This document shows positions 4,178 to 5,052 of a stretch of DNA of 5,052 nucleotides, piece after piece. The translations under genes were made by a program, and so were the position numbers. This DNA comes from an uncultured Ruminococcus sp. (lineage in GTDB: Bacteria; Bacillota; Clostridia; Oscillospirales; CAG-272), in assembly GCA_902766575.1 (NCBI GenBank), contig CACXED010000129.1, forward strand, positions 1-5,052, read 5' to 3'. A model generated the notes under the pieces. It did not search any database and was not told where the DNA came from. It worked only from the letters and a program-made list of their open reading frames with translations. Position 1 is the stretch's first letter; each line of letters opens with the position of its first letter.

Positions 4178-5052
4178 ATGCCAAACACCAATGCAGAGGA
4201 GCTTGCGAAAAAGCTCTCATACAAGCCGGAAAATTGTTTCTCCGACGCGGACAGGAAAACTGTCGCCGATTACTGCGAGGGCTATAAGAAGTTCCTCGAC
4301 AACGGCAAGACCGAGCGCGAGGTCGTAAAGGAGACTATAGCGCTCATCGAAGCCAAGGGCTACCGTCCCTATGTGCTCGGCGACAAGCTCGAGCGCGGCG
4401 GAAAATACTATCTCAACAACCGCAGCAAGTCGCTTTTCATGTTCCGCATCGGAACAGAGCCGATCGAGAACGGCATACGCATCTCGGCGGCTCACATCGA
4501 CTCGCCGCGCGTCGACTTCAAGCCCCGCCCGGTCTATGAGGACAGCGAGCTCTGCTTCTTCAAGACCCACTACTACGGCGGCATCAAGAAGTATCAGTGG
4601 ACTGCGATCCCGCTCTCGCTCCACGGCGTCATTCCGAAGGCTGACGGCGATATCGACGTCTGCATCGGCGAGGACGATTCCGAGCCGGTATTCTATATCA
4701 ACGACCTCCCGCCGCATCTCGCTCAGCTCCAGTATGAGAAGAACGTCGGCAAGGCAGTCGAGGGCGAGCAGCTCAACGTCCTCGCCGGAAGCGAGCCCTA
4801 CGCCGAGGATACTCCCGAGGCCGTCAAGCTGAACGTCCTCGCCGCGCTCAATGAGAAGTACGGCTGCGTCGAGAAGGATCTCATCAGCTCCGAGCTCTGC
4901 GCCGTTCCCGCGATGAAGGCGCGCGATATCGGCTTTGACCGATCGCTGATCGGCTCTTACGGTCACGACGACCGCGTCTGCGCTTATCCGTCGGTGACTG
5001 CGCAGCTCGAATCCGAAAATTCGCCGCACACGCTGCTGACCATCCTCGCCGA
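4178..5052 (+). CDS. M18-family metalloaminopeptidase, N-terminal two thirds (cut by the window end)
   Basis: The frame is open from the ATG at 4178 to the window end, giving 291 codons of a family usually about 430-470 residues long. M18 enzymes are cytosolic dinuclear zinc exopeptidases that remove N-terminal residues, often acidic ones, from peptides; they assemble as large tetrahedral complexes. The visible signatures are RISAAHIDSPR, where H106 is the first metal ligand, then KTHYYGGIKKYQW (129-141), INDLPPHLA (174-182), GEQLNVLAGS (196-205), KARDIGFDRSLIG (247-259) and YGHDDRVCAY (261-270), where D264 matches the bridging Asp. KTHYYGGIKKYQW and HDDRVCAY are typical of the bacterial branch, as in Thermotoga TM0365, rather than the eukaryotic aspartyl aminopeptidase branch. 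The window ends just before the expected Glu-Glu catalytic/metal motif. No frameshift is visible. Substrate preference cannot be read from the sequence. The gene is transcribed from its own promoter, divergent from eda. Confidence 0.94.
   Translation, partial: MPNTNAEELAKKLSYKPENCFSDADRKTVADYCEGYKKFLDNGKTEREVVKETIALIEAKGYRPYVLGDKLERGGKYYLNNRSKSLFMFRIGTEPIENGIRISAAHIDSPRVDFKPRPVYEDSELCFFKTHYYGGIKKYQWTAIPLSLHGVIPKADGDIDVCIGEDDSEPVFYINDLPPHLAQLQYEKNVGKAVEGEQLNVLAGSEPYAEDTPEAVKLNVLAALNEKYGCVEKDLISSELCAVPAMKARDIGFDRSLIGSYGHDDRVCAYPSVTAQLESENSPHTLLTILA

Noticed and set aside
4217..5029. A minus-strand open frame of about 270 codons opposite the M18 gene.
   Set aside because: The plus strand carries unmistakable M18 motifs. 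The minus frame is a repetitive Val/Leu/Asp/Glu/Arg string, typical of reading a GC-rich gene backwards.
1..5052. CRISPR array, insertion sequence, phage or toxin-antitoxin system.
   Set aside because: No regularly spaced repeats, terminal inverted repeats, transposase or recombinase motifs were seen. Codon style looks similar across all genes.

Overview
The window looks like a chromosomal housekeeping segment from an anaerobic, probably spore-forming Firmicute of class Clostridia, plausibly an Oscillospiraceae/Ruminococcaceae-type gut lineage. The evidence is a formate-tetrahydrofolate ligase start, a SpoIID/LytB cell-wall enzyme with a SPOR-like domain, an M18 aminopeptidase of the bacterial type, strong GGAGG ribosome binding sites, and AT-rich intergenic DNA between GC-rich genes. 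The lineage is inferred from gene content and style, not from a marker gene.

Layout: (1) 1-124, minus strand: the first 41 codons of fhs, with a near-consensus promoter at 173-201. (2) 125-453: a gap holding the fhs promoter and leader and, at its right end, a probable promoter for the rightward genes. (3) 454-2917, plus strand: a two-gene operon of a small membrane-anchored coiled-coil protein followed, with an 11-base overlap, by a 627-residue SpoIID/LytB-domain protein. (4) 2921-2991: two tandem hairpin terminators between convergent genes. (5) 2996-3958, minus strand: a KDPG/KHG aldolase (Eda) fused to a C-terminal VOC (glyoxalase-fold) domain. (6) 3959-4177: a divergent intergenic region with one good promoter for each flanking gene. 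(7) 4178 to the window end, plus strand: an M18 aminopeptidase, cut by the window end before its Glu-Glu motif.

The genes do not form one pathway. The coiled-coil/SpoIID pair very likely works together at the cell surface on peptidoglycan. Eda-VOC belongs to sugar-acid catabolism, Fhs to one-carbon metabolism and the M18 enzyme to peptide breakdown, each transcribed separately. I found no mobile element, CRISPR array, tRNA, rRNA or clear riboswitch. The items most worth a second look are the Eda-VOC fusion, the function of the coiled-coil protein coupled to the SpoIID enzyme, and the His/Cys cluster and C-terminal insertion in that enzyme.
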